Notes: generated by a model from the letters alone, not told the origin. A stretch of DNA of 64,000 nt from Streptomyces rapamycinicus NRRL 5491 (GCF_024298965.1 NZ_CP085193.1:6200001-6264000), one strand, 5' to 3'; shown: positions 26,111 through 34,565, counted from the first letter of the stretch. Numbers and translations are program-made.

Positions 26111-27346
26111 TCAGGCGGCGAGTGCGACGTGTGGGGCGAAGGCTCGCTCCGGGTCGTAGGCGGTGCGGTTCCGCAGACAGTGGTAGAGACAGCCGAGGAG
26201 CTTGTTGAACAGGTTCCGCAAGGCTGCGGTGTGCCGTTCACCACCGCCGCGTCGACGGTCGTAGTGTTCACGGGGCTCGTGTGAGCGCAAGGCTGCGAAC
26301 GCCCACATGTAGCCCACGGAGGCCAGGCGTTGGTTCTTGACGGTCCTGGCGACCACGACATGGCTGCGGCCGGAGGCCCGTGTCACGGGTGCCGCGCCGG
26401 CGTATGCCTTCAGTGCCCGGGCATCGGCGAACCGTGCCCGGTCATCGCCGACCTCGGCCAGGACGCGGGCTCCGGACATGACCGACAGGCCGGGAAAGCT
26501 GGTGATGATCTCCGCGTCCGGATGGGCGGAGAACGCTTCCTCGGTGGCCGCCGTGAGGTCGTCAACGCTGCGGCAGGCCGCGTCGAGTTGCTGGGTGAGG
26601 GCCTGGGTCTGCTTGCCCATGGCTTGTTCGACCTGCGGCAGCTGGTGCAGGTACTCCCTGCGGAAGATCTCCCGGAGTCGCTCGGCCTCGGCCTCGATCC
26701 CGCGCCGAAGCCGTCCGGCTCGCTTGAGCAGGGCGCGTAGTCGGCTGCGAGTGAGCCGGGCCGCTGTCGCCGGGGTGGGCGCCGCGGCCAGGACCGCGCG
26801 GGCGTGTGCCGAGTCAAGGCCCAGGCTGCCGCTGCCGTGGAAGGCGGCGAGGGCGCCAGGGTAGTACTCGCGCAGGTGGGAGCGGAGCCGGTTGACCATC
26901 TGGGTCTTGTCCCAAATGGCGTCCTGGTGGGCTCGGGCGAGGACGGCGACGGCCTGGGCGAGTTCGCTGTCGGCGGGCAGCGGCCGGTGAGCGGCCATGT
27001 CGGTGCGCAGGATGTTCGCCAGGACGCGGGCATCGGCGGCGTCCGATTTGGCGCGGGCGACGCTGCTGCGATCGCGGTAACGAGCGGCGGCCAGCGGGTT
27101 GATGGCGTAGATCTTCCGGCCGGTGGCGCGCAGGCATGCGACCAGCAGGCCGCGCGGGGTCTCGATGGCCACCGGTATGGGGTCTTCCGGAGTGTCGCCG
27201 TGGCGGGCGAGCAGTTCCAGCAGGGCGTGAAATCCGGCGCTGTCGTCACTGATGCGCTGCTTGGCCAGCTGGGTGCCGTCCTGGTCGACCAGGGCGATGT
27301 CGTGGTGGTTCTCGGCCCAGTCGATCCCGCAGAAGACCTTGTTCAA
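26111..27346 (-). CDS. IS110-family transposase (DEDD recombinase)
   Basis: A 411-residue transposase. The TTG at 27346 is chosen because GGGAG lies seven bases upstream and it starts right at the RuvC-like domain, NKVFCGIDWAENHH. The DEDD acidic residues are visible in GIDWAE, AIETPRG and SDAADARVLANIL. The C-terminal Tnp20 domain has SFPGLSVMSGARVLAEVGD and AGAAPVTRASGRS with the serine expected at the active site. The chain appears full length. The gene may therefore be active. Confidence 0.9.
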   Translation of the reverse strand: MNKVFCGIDWAENHHDIALVDQDGTQLAKQRISDDSAGFHALLELLARHGDTPEDPIPVAIETPRGLLVACLRATGRKIYAINPLAAARYRDRSSVARAKSDAADARVLANILRTDMAAHRPLPADSELAQAVAVLARAHQDAIWDKTQMVNRLRSHLREYYPGALAAFHGSGSLGLDSAHARAVLAAAPTPATAARLTRSRLRALLKRAGRLRRGIEAEAERLREIFRREYLHQLPQVEQAMGKQTQALTQQLDAACRSVDDLTAATEEAFSAHPDAEIITSFPGLSVMSGARVLAEVGDDRARFADARALKAYAGAAPVTRASGRSHVVVARTVKNQRLASVGYMWAFAALRSHEPREHYDRRRGGGERHTAALRNLFNKLLGCLYHCLRNRTAYDPERAFAPHVALAA

Positions 27347-27465
27347 CGTCGTTCTCCCGTCCGTGCACTGTGTCAATGCGCTGGTCAGCTCCGTGCGGAG
27401 CACGCGGCGCTCTAATAGAAGTGCTCGGGGCACGCCATCTCATGAGCCGTTCGTGTCTCCAGCGA

Positions 27466-27533
27466 CCGGCAGGGACCTCGGCCTGTTGGAGAGCTCCGGG
27501 CTCGCGAACTGCTGAGAGGTCGGCCCCTGCCGG
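27466..27533 (-). ncRNA. Possible IS110 bridge-RNA hairpin
   Basis: The non-coding stretch before the transposase holds a long imperfect stem: CCGGCAGGGACCTC (27466-27479) against GAGGT...CCCTGCCGG (27516-27533). Some IS110 elements encode a bridge RNA here. The position fits; the target- and donor-binding loops have not been matched. Confidence 0.3.
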
Positions 27534-27620
27534 CGGGCTGGGGACATGAAACCTTGCTGGGTGCCACCGGGCGGGGCGCGGTCTTCGTGGAGGGATCGCG
27601 TCCCCGGATCCACCTCGGGC

Positions 27621-28073
27621 CTCCGCCCGGCGGCATGAGAGGGGGAGGCCGGTCTGACCAAAGGGATCACAGTCCCAGAACGGCGGCAGGCTTCCACCTC
27701 ACACGGTGGGCCCTTGCACATACGTGCACGGGCTCACTGCTGAGCTATTAGATCCACCATGCCGTGGACGGTAATCGGGCCCCCTGTGTCGTTCCCGGAC
27801 CCGCCACGAATGATCACGCAACTGCGCCGCGAAGCGGAGGCAACGCAATGTGACGTATTCGTGGCTTTCCGTGGCACCCGCCCTCGCTCCTCAAGCAACT
27901 CGTGACGCGAAGGCGGACTTCCGGGGGCCTCGCGAGAGCAACCCCGCAGGCCCTCAAAAGTGGAGTTTTCGCAGGTCAGCTGGGGTGAGGGAAACGGATT
28001 TCGCCTGACGGCACAGGTCATGTAATGTTGTCCCCGCAACGCCGACCGGCAAGAAAAACCGCCGGGAAGCCAA
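27621..28073. other. Gene-free region before tRNA-Arg
   Basis: No frame has convincing coding character. It may hold the end of the IS110 element, lost IS5 sequence and the tRNA-Arg promoter. A lower-GC patch lies around 28000-28060. Confidence 0.4.
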
Positions 28074-28146
28074 GCGCTCGTAGCTTAACGGATAGAGCAC
28101 TTGACTACGGATCAAGAGGTTGCAGGTTCGAATCCTGCCGAGCGCG
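28074..28146 (+). tRNA. tRNA-Arg (anticodon ACG)
   Basis: Acceptor GCGCTCG (28074-28080) pairs with CGAGCGC (28139-28145). The anticodon stem CTTGA/TCAAG encloses CTACGGA, giving ACG. The T-loop GGTTCGAATCC is standard. Its 3' half is repeated at 35398-35441, which makes it the attachment site of an integrated element. Confidence 0.95.
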
Positions 28147-28148
28147 CA
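28105..28148. repeat. attL-like repeat (inside tRNA-Arg)
   Basis: Identical over 44 bases to 35398-35441, from the anticodon loop through the 3' end plus two bases. Confidence 0.8.
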
Positions 28149-28155
28149 CCAGCTC

Positions 28156-28188
28156 AGAGGCCCCTTCCGATCATCGGAAGGGGCCTCT
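28156..28188 (+). terminator. Terminator of tRNA-Arg
   Basis: Perfect 15-bp stem (28156-28170 with 28174-28188), loop TCA, then TT. A related hairpin follows the degenerate tRNA fragment at 36716-36748. Confidence 0.8.
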
Positions 28189-28198
28189 TGCGTATGCA

Positions 28199-28221
28199 GT
28201 GACATCAGTTCTGACATCAAC
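28199..28221. repeat. Inner repeat near the left end of the island
   Basis: GTGACATCAG-TT-CTGACATCAAC; the same 23-base block with two changes is at 35291-35313, in the same orientation near the right end. The block itself contains two TGACATCA words. A candidate integrase arm-site. Confidence 0.45.
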
Positions 28222-28236
28222 CGCCGGGGGACGCGA

Positions 28237-28533
28237 TCAAGCGGGTACGGCGCCGCCGCTCGGGCGGTCATCGTCATCGTCGCCGCTGATGTCACGCAGG
28301 GCGTTGCCGACGCGATCGAAGGCTGAGCGCTGCGAGTCCAGCCGGACGAAGGTGTAGATGTCCATCGTCACGCGGATCGAACTGTGCCCAAGCACTTCCA
28401 TGATCATCCGGGCGTCGGCCCCCTTCTCGTGGAGCAGAGAGGCGCAGGTGTGCCGGAGGTCATGGAAGCGGACGCGCCGGACGCCCGCCTTGTCGCACAG
28501 GAGAGTGAAGGCGCGGTTCAGGTCGCGCGGTTC
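28237..28533 (-). pseudogene. Tyrosine integrase, C-terminal remnant
   Basis: About 99 residues of catalytic domain: FHDLRHTCASLLHEKG (box II), MEVLGHSSIRVT and the nucleophile in MDIYTFV. The match stops near 28533; the frame continues to 28608 with unrelated residues. The N-terminal two-thirds of the protein are missing. It stands between attL and the cargo, reading toward tRNA-Arg, the normal position for the element's own integrase. It cannot be functional alone. Confidence 0.8.
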
Positions 28534-28618
28534 GGCTCGTACTGACGGGCAGAGTCGAAGCGAGCACGACAACCGCCCCGGTACCATCGGCACCGGGGTC
28601 CTGATCATGGACTCTCCG

Positions 28619-28660
28619 CCGGACCACCCCGCGCCTGCCAGGGTTTGAGGGGTGGTCCGG
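28619..28660. terminator. Hairpin between the integrase remnant and the DUF7848 gene
   Basis: A 12-bp perfect stem (28619-28630 with 28649-28660). A second hairpin follows, GGGCGGGGG at 28682 with CCCCCGCCC at 28715. Confidence 0.5.
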
Positions 28661-28735
28661 CTTCAGGTCTGAAGTTGTTGAGGGCGGGGGCCGCCGGTCC
28701 CTCCACGACTGCGACCCCCGCCCAGCCTTGAGGGG

Positions 28736-29029
28736 CTACGCGTCAGGCGTCGCCGTTCGGCCTCGCGCAGCCGTCGCGGAAGAGCCCACGTTCGCCATGG
28801 ATGCGCGGAAAAAGCTCGTGATGATCATCCGGAATCCCGTGTGGCCTGTCTGGTTCGCGTGACGCAGGCACCACACCTCCGGCTGCTTGGCCTCTTCAGT
28901 CGCCCCGGATGAGTCGTCACACGTCGTGCATTCGGCCTCCAAGATCGGAGGACTCCCGGTGACGTCTGTGCTCAGGGTCCACAGGGTCCAATCGCCCTGC
29001 CGTGTTACGGAGTTTCCGGCGGTCGTCAC
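28736..29029 (-). CDS. DUF7848-like small protein
   Basis: A 97-residue protein whose middle, ILEAECTTCDDSSGATEE, then VWCLRHANQTGHTGFR, follows the pattern of small Streptomyces proteins (DUF7848) with a CxxC element and a C-x2-H pair that may bind zinc. The GTG at 29029 overlaps the stop of the ATP-binding gene by four bases (GTGA), so the two are translationally coupled. Such pairs are often found beside HTH regulators like the divergent gene here. Function unknown. Confidence 0.6.
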   Translation of the reverse strand: MTTAGNSVTRQGDWTLWTLSTDVTGSPPILEAECTTCDDSSGATEEAKQPEVWCLRHANQTGHTGFRMIITSFFRASMANVGSSATAARGRTATPDA

Positions 29030-29493
29030 GACTGCCCCTCTCTACGCTCTCCACTGGCCAGTGAGGCCCGATCGTCGGCAGGAAGTGCGAGGACTGCCCA
29101 GACCACCTTGCCCACCGCTGGCCGTGGGGTGACGCCCCACTGATCGGCGAGCGTTTCCACCAGGACCAGCCCTCGGCCGCGTACCGATTCGAGGGTCGGA
29201 GCCCTCAGCTTGGGCAACTGGTCGGCCGCGTCGTGAACCTCGATCCGCACCTTGTCGCCCTGGTGCAGGTAGCGCGTCTCGATCTGGCGCCCCGGCACCC
29301 GTGCATGACGCACGGCGTTCGTTATCAATTCGGACAGCACCAACAGCGCGGCCTCTTCGACCGCGATCAGCCCCCAACCAGCCAGAGCCTTCCGCAAGTC
29401 GGCTCGGGCCAGGGCGACACAGCGGGGGTGGCGGGTCCAACGCCTCACCACCACGCGTCCATCCGGGCCTGTCAGCTCTGGCTTCATGGCCAC
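29026..29493 (-). CDS. ATP-binding protein of the anti-sigma/RsbW type
   Basis: A 155-residue GHKL ATPase-fold protein: N-box SELITNAVRHARVPG, then KVRIEVHDAAD and the lid RGRGLVLVETLADQWGV. It resembles the stand-alone HATPase_c_2 proteins that are abundant in Streptomyces and related to anti-sigma kinases. Alternative start ATG at 29487. It is divergent from the HTH-TPR gene and coupled to the DUF7848 gene. Its binding partner is unknown. Confidence 0.85.
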   Translation of the reverse strand: MAMKPELTGPDGRVVVRRWTRHPRCVALARADLRKALAGWGLIAVEEAALLVLSELITNAVRHARVPGRQIETRYLHQGDKVRIEVHDAADQLPKLRAPTLESVRGRGLVLVETLADQWGVTPRPAVGKVVWAVLALPADDRASLASGERREGQS

Positions 29494-29622
29494 AAGCGTG
29501 CAGGTGAGACGCCCTCATCGGGACAGCCAACGGGGTACTCCAGGAGGCGAAATGGGGTACCCCAATCCATGGCGCGATCTACGCTGGACTGGACGCACGT
29601 CCCTATACCTCGTGAGCGGCCC

Positions 29623-31170
29623 ATGAGTGAACGTGAAGCCAGGCGCAGCGGATACCCCCTCACCATCCCGGACCGCTTGCTCCTGAGCGAGGACATGAAA
29701 CGGGCATGCAGGCGAAGGGACTTCGGGGAGATCTTCCGTCTCGTCAACCGACGAGCCCCAGCGAGCTACGCGGCGATCGCCGCCGCCGTCACCAAGATGA
29801 CCAGCGCGCGTGTCGGCGACGTCATCCGAGGTGATCGAGGTATTCGCAGCGTCGCCGTCATGGAACGCATCGCTGATGGACTGGGCATTCCCGGCCACAT
29901 GCTCGACCTGCCCGAACGGCCCTGGGAGGGTACCCCGTCACCGGCCGCCACTGCCCAGAACCAGGCTTACGCTCGCAGTAGCCCAGAGGGCCCGAACGAA
30001 CCCCCGTCCGTACCCACAACGGGGGCGATTCCTGGTCTGCCGATTGTGCACGTGGACCCCTCGAATTCGGCGGACGCGGATGCGCTACCCGAAATCGTTC
30101 TGGTTTCGGTGTACGTCGATGGAAGGGAGCAGATCGTGCCGATAAATCGCCGAGCCCTTCTCGGGCACGCAATTGGTGCCGCCCTGCAAGGAAGCGGACC
30201 CCTCCGTGCCGTCAACGCTTCCGCTGAGATCGTGAGCCCCAAGCCCACCAGACCACACCGACTCCGCGCCGGACGAGGCGAAGCAGCCATCGAGCACTTC
30301 CGCGACATGTGGCACACCCTGGTCAGGGCCGATAACCTCTTCGGCCCGCGTCACGCCCTCGCGGGAGTGCATCAGCAGCTCGACATGTTGCAAGGTCTTC
30401 TGGAGGACAGCAGGGGCGAGCACCGGCAGCAGCTGTTGAAGCTCTCGGCCCAGTACGCCGAGTCCGCCGCATGGCTCCACGAAGACTCCATGGACTTGTC
30501 CAGCGCGGAGACCTGGACGAGCCGGGCCATGGAATGGGCTATGGAGGCCGGAGACGAAGGCATGCTCTCGTGGACCCTGTTCCGTCGCAGCCAGCTTGCG
30601 GCAGGGAAGAAGAACGCAGGCCAGGCAATCGGCCTCGCCCAGGCCGTACAGCGTCACGAACGAGCGCTCTCCCGGCCGATGAAGGCTGCCGCCATCCAGC
30701 AGGAGGCGCAGGGACTTGCGCTCGACGGGGACGAGATCGCCTGTCACCGGAAGCTCGACGAGGCCCACGAGTTCGCCGCCATCGCCGAATCGTCCGGCGA
30801 CGCCCGATCCGGCCACGGGGATTTCTGCACGCCCAGCTACATCGAAATCCAGCGCGCGAATTGCTGGCTCAACCTCTCCCGGCCCGATCGGGCAGTCTCC
30901 ACCTTCAAAACCGCACTGGCCGAACTCCCAGACGTCTATCAGCGCGACCGGGGATTCGCCCAGGCGCGGCTCGCTATGGCCTACGTCGGAATCCAGGAGT
31001 ACGAGCAGGCCGCCGCCGAGGCCGCAGCCGTTCTCGACGTGGCCCGCGGCTCCGGTTCCGGCCGCACTCTGCAAGAGGCCGTGACGGCCGTCAACGCTCT
31101 CGCGGCGGCGAGTAATGTTCCCGCTGTGCGGGATCTACTCGACGCAGTCAAGGAGAATGCGGGGTTCTGA
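29623..31170 (+). CDS. HTH regulator with TPR-like C-terminal domain
   Basis: A 515-residue protein from ATG 29623. The N-terminal region (about 20-90) has the layout DMKRACRRRDFGEIFRLV, then ARVGDVIRGDRGIRSVAVMERIADGLGIPGHML, the helix-turn-helix of Streptomyces XRE-type proteins. A variable linker follows. From about 215 on there are helical TPR-like units (AEYAESAAWLHED-like and LSRPDRAVSTFKTALAELP). It probably senses a ligand through the TPR part. The stop codon overlaps the start of the deaminase gene (TGATG), so the two products are made together. Confidence 0.85.
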   Translation: MSEREARRSGYPLTIPDRLLLSEDMKRACRRRDFGEIFRLVNRRAPASYAAIAAAVTKMTSARVGDVIRGDRGIRSVAVMERIADGLGIPGHMLDLPERPWEGTPSPAATAQNQAYARSSPEGPNEPPSVPTTGAIPGLPIVHVDPSNSADADALPEIVLVSVYVDGREQIVPINRRALLGHAIGAALQGSGPLRAVNASAEIVSPKPTRPHRLRAGRGEAAIEHFRDMWHTLVRADNLFGPRHALAGVHQQLDMLQGLLEDSRGEHRQQLLKLSAQYAESAAWLHEDSMDLSSAETWTSRAMEWAMEAGDEGMLSWTLFRRSQLAAGKKNAGQAIGLAQAVQRHERALSRPMKAAAIQQEAQGLALDGDEIACHRKLDEAHEFAAIAESSGDARSGHGDFCTPSYIEIQRANCWLNLSRPDRAVSTFKTALAELPDVYQRDRGFAQARLAMAYVGIQEYEQAAAEAAAVLDVARGSGSGRTLQEAVTAVNALAAASNVPAVRDLLDAVKENAGF

Positions 31171-32054
31171 TGGCCACGCCGAACGAACTGACGGCCATGC
31201 GGCGAGCAATCGCCATCTCTGCCCAGGGCCTCGGGACGACGAGCCCTAACCCGCCCGTCGGGTGCGTGATCCTCGACCGCGACGGCATACCGGTCGGCGA
31301 GGGATACCACCTCCGCAAGGGCGACCACCACGCCGAGGTGAACGCACTCACCGCAGCGAGGGAGCGGGCCGAGGGCGGCACGGCCGTCGTGACCCTGGAG
31401 CCCTGCAACCACCACGGCCGGACCCCGCCGTGCCGACAAGCACTGATCGATGCCAAGGTCTCCCGCGTCCTGATGGCCGTCATGGACCCCACCTCGCGAG
31501 GGGAGGGCGGCGCGGCGGTGCTGGAACAGGCCGGCATTGAGGTGGAGCGTGGCGTCCTGGAGCAGGAAGCGCTGCTTGTCCTCGGCCCGTGGCTGCACTC
31601 ACTCCGTACGGGCAGGCCGCACATCACCTGGGCGTACACCGCCGGGGCCGACGAGGACGACGGTGACCAGGCCGCGAAGCTGCGCGGCACATACGATCTT
31701 GTGATTCGGCGAAACGGAGCGATTGAGGAAGGAGCCCCAGGCGGTCACGGTGAGGGCACCTTCTGCGTCCCGCTTCACCTGGCTGACCACAAGCCCCAGC
31801 AGACTTTGCGCGCGTTGGCTGAAGCAGGGGCGCGTGCAGTGCTGATCGAAGGCACCCCCAACGAAGCGGCACGACTGCTCGCTGATGCTGTGGACCGAGT
31901 GATCATCGATGTACCGCAAACGACCCCGTCGGCCCGACCGACAGCAGTGAGCGGGAGATTGCTCCCCGACGGGTTCAGTATGGCCGCCATACAACCCATC
32001 GGCCGATACGTGCGGCTCACTGCGGAACGGGCGGCTCAGAGCGTGTCTCTTTGA
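31170..32054 (+). CDS. RibD-like deaminase with degenerate reductase domain
   Basis: A 294-residue protein. The first 145 residues are a clear RibD-type zinc deaminase: SPNPPVGCVI, the HAEVNAL catalytic histidine and glutamate, and PCNHHGRTPPC with the two zinc cysteines. The C-terminal 130 residues occupy the place of the RibD reductase, but the NADPH-binding and substrate motifs are not visible. RibD itself is about 360 residues. A riboflavin role is therefore doubtful; a nucleotide deaminase under control of the overlapping HTH-TPR gene is more likely. This pairing inside an island suggests a defence or stress function, which is inference. Confidence 0.8.
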   Translation: MATPNELTAMRRAIAISAQGLGTTSPNPPVGCVILDRDGIPVGEGYHLRKGDHHAEVNALTAARERAEGGTAVVTLEPCNHHGRTPPCRQALIDAKVSRVLMAVMDPTSRGEGGAAVLEQAGIEVERGVLEQEALLVLGPWLHSLRTGRPHITWAYTAGADEDDGDQAAKLRGTYDLVIRRNGAIEEGAPGGHGEGTFCVPLHLADHKPQQTLRALAEAGARAVLIEGTPNEAARLLADAVDRVIIDVPQTTPSARPTAVSGRLLPDGFSMAAIQPIGRYVRLTAERAAQSVSL

Positions 32055-32057
32055 TGG

Positions 32058-32099
32058 AGTGATCACCCATCGGATGCGTCCGTCCGATGGGTGATCACT
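32058..32099 (+). terminator. Terminator of the HTH-deaminase operon
   Basis: A perfect 17-bp stem (32058-32074 with 32083-32099) starting four bases after the deaminase stop. Confidence 0.8.
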
Positions 32100-32227
32100 G
32101 ATGCGATGTGGGATTGGAACGAGCCGTTGATGCAGGCCGATCCGCCCCAAGGACAGTGGTGAGCCGACCTCGTCTCACGTTGGAAGCTGTCGCGTGACTT
32201 GTCAGTGCGGCGTGCCACAGTGCCGCC

Positions 32228-32682
32228 ATGAGTTACGACCTGGCGGTGTGGGAAGGCGAGAGGCCCGCGGACAACGTAGCTGTGGGAGAAGCCTTCACTC
32301 GCTATAGCTGCTACATCGCTGTGGACGAGGGGTTCCAGCCGTCACCGTGCATCGCCGAATACGTCGCGGGACTGTTGGCGCGATGGGTGGATTGCACGGA
32401 GGCCAAGGAGAGAACTTTTCCTTGGCCGACGGGCTCACTGACACGCGACGCCGCTGGCCCGTTCACTACTTCTCGAAGTGCTACAGCATGGCCGAAGGGG
32501 CTTCGGCCTATGCCGCAGAGCTCGCGGCATCGATGGGATTGGCTTGCTACGGCCCCAGGTTGGGCGTTGCGGCCGTGAAGACTGCCCTTCAATGGACTCC
32601 GAAAGACGAGCGATCCCCCTTCAGCATGGAGAGAATTTTGGTTACGACGATGTATCGATCCACATCATGTTTTGGCTGTTAG
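32228..32682 (+). pseudogene. Frameshifted hypothetical protein (MSYDLAVWEGERP family)
   Basis: The start, MSYDLAVWEGERPADN, and the region AEYVAGLLARWVD are typical of a small Streptomyces family of unknown function. The first frame runs on to 32578 with unrelated residues. The expected continuation, VHYFSKCYSMAEGASAYAAE, is found in another frame from about 32461 to 32682. One base is missing in the CCC run at 32458-32460. It is either a pseudogene or a sequencing error. It ends 17 bases before the nuclease gene, so the two may be co-transcribed. Confidence 0.65.
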
Positions 32683-32699
32683 GCGTTGGAAGGGGACGC

Positions 32700-34373
32700 G
32701 TGAGGTATTGGCTATTCGCTGCCGAGAATAAGACATCAGCCTACGAAATGACTCGGGAGACATCCCGGACGGATGAGAATTGGGACTCATCGACTACAAC
32801 GATCACCCACCTTGAAGCCGAAGTGGGTGATGCGGTCCTCCTGTGGCGTAAGGGGCGTGGCGGTGGTGTTGTGGCGCTGGGGGAGATTGCCAACACGACT
32901 CCCTTGGAGGACAGGCTTCCCTGGGCTCTCGCACGGCTACAAGAGAGGGGCGAGGGCGGCGTGGTTCCCCCGCATGTGAAGGTCCATATCTCCTTCGGAA
33001 GGCTTTCATTCGCAACCCCCGTCTCAGCCCCGGCCCTTCGGGCTTCGGAACTTGGACACGTGGCGAAGCAAGCACGTTCAACTACTGAGGGGCGCAAACT
33101 TATATCGCTCGATCTGACTGCCAAACTATGGGGCGACTTGGTTCAACTCGTAGATCAAGTGCAGCCGCCGGACGAAATGCCCACCGCGTGGAACATCCCG
33201 CCCGGTGCGGTAGTCAAGCGAACTCAACTGCATGACGTCTACGGGGGTAACCCACGCCTCACAGCCGGAGCTAGTGGAAGGACGCCCAACGCATTCCTGT
33301 TCCTGGAGTGCGGAAGTGTAGGTGATCTCGCACCACGGTGGCAGGGTCCTGTGCTGGTGGCTCCAGGACAAGCGCAGTGGATGGACGGCGTCTCGTACGA
33401 CAATCTGGCTGTTCTCGCGCACCGTCGGCGCGGCGTGCCACTCAGGGTGTTTATGGTGCATCATGGCGAGTGCCTGTACGTTGGCGAGTTCGCGGTTGAG
33501 CCCGAATCGCCCATAGAACGCTGGGTGGATACCGGAAAGCGGGACATCGCGACCCCCTATTCTCGTCGACGACCGAACATGGTGGATACCCGGGCGCCCC
33601 TGTTCCGACTTCGTCAATTGCATGGTGTGTCAATTCCGGCAGGCCACGTGGATCCATTTCAGAAAGCTCATCGCATCAACCTTCGCCCCCAACCTGGCGC
33701 CGATCAGTTTCCTGCCGCCACTGCTATTCGCGATCTGCTGACTGCTTTGGAAAGCGAGCCATCGACTGCTGCGTCACTCGGGGAACTGGATGAGGCTCAG
33801 CTGCTCGCAACTTTGGTACAACGGGCCAGAAGGCAGGCCGACCTGGATGAGCTGCGCGCTGTCGTCGAGAACCTCGACAGCCGCGAGAGTGACTTGCAGC
33901 GACTCGTCGAGCGGATGACTTGGATCTTTGGTGGCGAGTTCCTGCCGGGTACAGCCCGCCGCAACCTCACCCTGCGGGACCAGCTCGACCTCACTCTGCT
34001 TCGGCCCGACGGAACCTTGCACGGTGTCGAACTGAAAAAGGCCAACATCGAGCGGCTCGTCACTGGCCAGCGTAACCATCTGATCGTCGGGGCGGAAGTC
34101 AACAAGGCCGTAGGTCAGGCGATGAACTACCTGCGCGAACTGGATGAAAAGCGGCCGCAGATCCTGATCGACCTCGGTATCGACTGTAGGCGGGCCTCAA
34201 TGACGGTTGTCATTGGACACACTGCATTCGCGGCCACGGATGCGTCGCCCGAGGAGATTGACGAAGCCATTCGGACCTACAACTCACACCTGACCCGGGT
34301 GAGCGTTACAACGTATGGTCGCCTGATTGAGAATGCGCAGCGGATGATCGACCTGACATCTTCGGAGCGTTAG
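32700..34373 (+). CDS. EVE + SRA-like + Shedu (DUF4263) nuclease fusion, candidate anti-phage restriction protein
   Basis: 557 residues from GTG 32700, which has GGAAGGGG five bases upstream; the longer open frame upstream overlaps the previous gene. Residues 1-155 look like an EVE/PUA-type modified-base reader: RYWLFAAENKTSAYEM, then VGDAVLLWRKGRGGGVVALGEI. Residues 165-310 resemble the SRA-like domain of ScoMcrA-type type IV enzymes: GAVVKRTQLHDVYGGN, TPNAFLFLE, PGQAQWMDG, NLAVLAHRRRGVPLRVF. Residues 395-557 fit a Shedu PD-(D/E)XK nuclease: WIFGGEFL, Asp430 (DQLDLTLLR), Glu444 and Lys446 (VELKKA), and Gln473 (GQAMNYL). All catalytic residues are present. It may cut DNA with modified bases. 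The gene is relatively AT-rich, as expected for transferred DNA. Confidence 0.75.
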   Translation: MRYWLFAAENKTSAYEMTRETSRTDENWDSSTTTITHLEAEVGDAVLLWRKGRGGGVVALGEIANTTPLEDRLPWALARLQERGEGGVVPPHVKVHISFGRLSFATPVSAPALRASELGHVAKQARSTTEGRKLISLDLTAKLWGDLVQLVDQVQPPDEMPTAWNIPPGAVVKRTQLHDVYGGNPRLTAGASGRTPNAFLFLECGSVGDLAPRWQGPVLVAPGQAQWMDGVSYDNLAVLAHRRRGVPLRVFMVHHGECLYVGEFAVEPESPIERWVDTGKRDIATPYSRRRPNMVDTRAPLFRLRQLHGVSIPAGHVDPFQKAHRINLRPQPGADQFPAATAIRDLLTALESEPSTAASLGELDEAQLLATLVQRARRQADLDELRAVVENLDSRESDLQRLVERMTWIFGGEFLPGTARRNLTLRDQLDLTLLRPDGTLHGVELKKANIERLVTGQRNHLIVGAEVNKAVGQAMNYLRELDEKRPQILIDLGIDCRRASMTVVIGHTAFAATDASPEEIDEAIRTYNSHLTRVSVTTYGRLIENAQRMIDLTSSER

Positions 34374-34434
34374 GGCCTGTCTCCTTTATCAGACTCGAAT
34401 CAGTGGCTTAGTAAGGCCGCGAGATTGACCGTAT

Positions 34435-34474
34435 GGCGCGGGCTCCGACCATGAGTTTGGTCGGAGCCCGCGCC
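34435..34474 (+). terminator. Terminator of the EVE-SRA-Shedu gene
   Basis: A perfect 17-bp stem (34435-34451 with 34458-34474), loop TGAGTT, followed by TT. Confidence 0.85.
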
Positions 34475-34565
34475 TTAACAGCGCTGTCCACGGGAGACCA
34501 TTGGGCTTACCCGTCTTTTCCTACTGACTGACGCGGTCTGCCATTGGGAGTCGTACTGCTGTCGG

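Larger units (their letters stand above)
26095..27620 (-). mobile_element. IS110-family insertion sequence (ends approximate)
   Basis: One transposase gene with a long non-coding stretch upstream of it. IS110 elements lack clear terminal inverted repeats, so the ends cannot be set from this sequence; the left limit is where the IS5 match stops, and the right limit is a guess. Confidence 0.6.

Noticed and set aside
31170..32054. Riboflavin biosynthesis locus
   Set aside because: The reductase half is degenerate and no ribE, ribA or ribH genes or FMN riboswitch are near.
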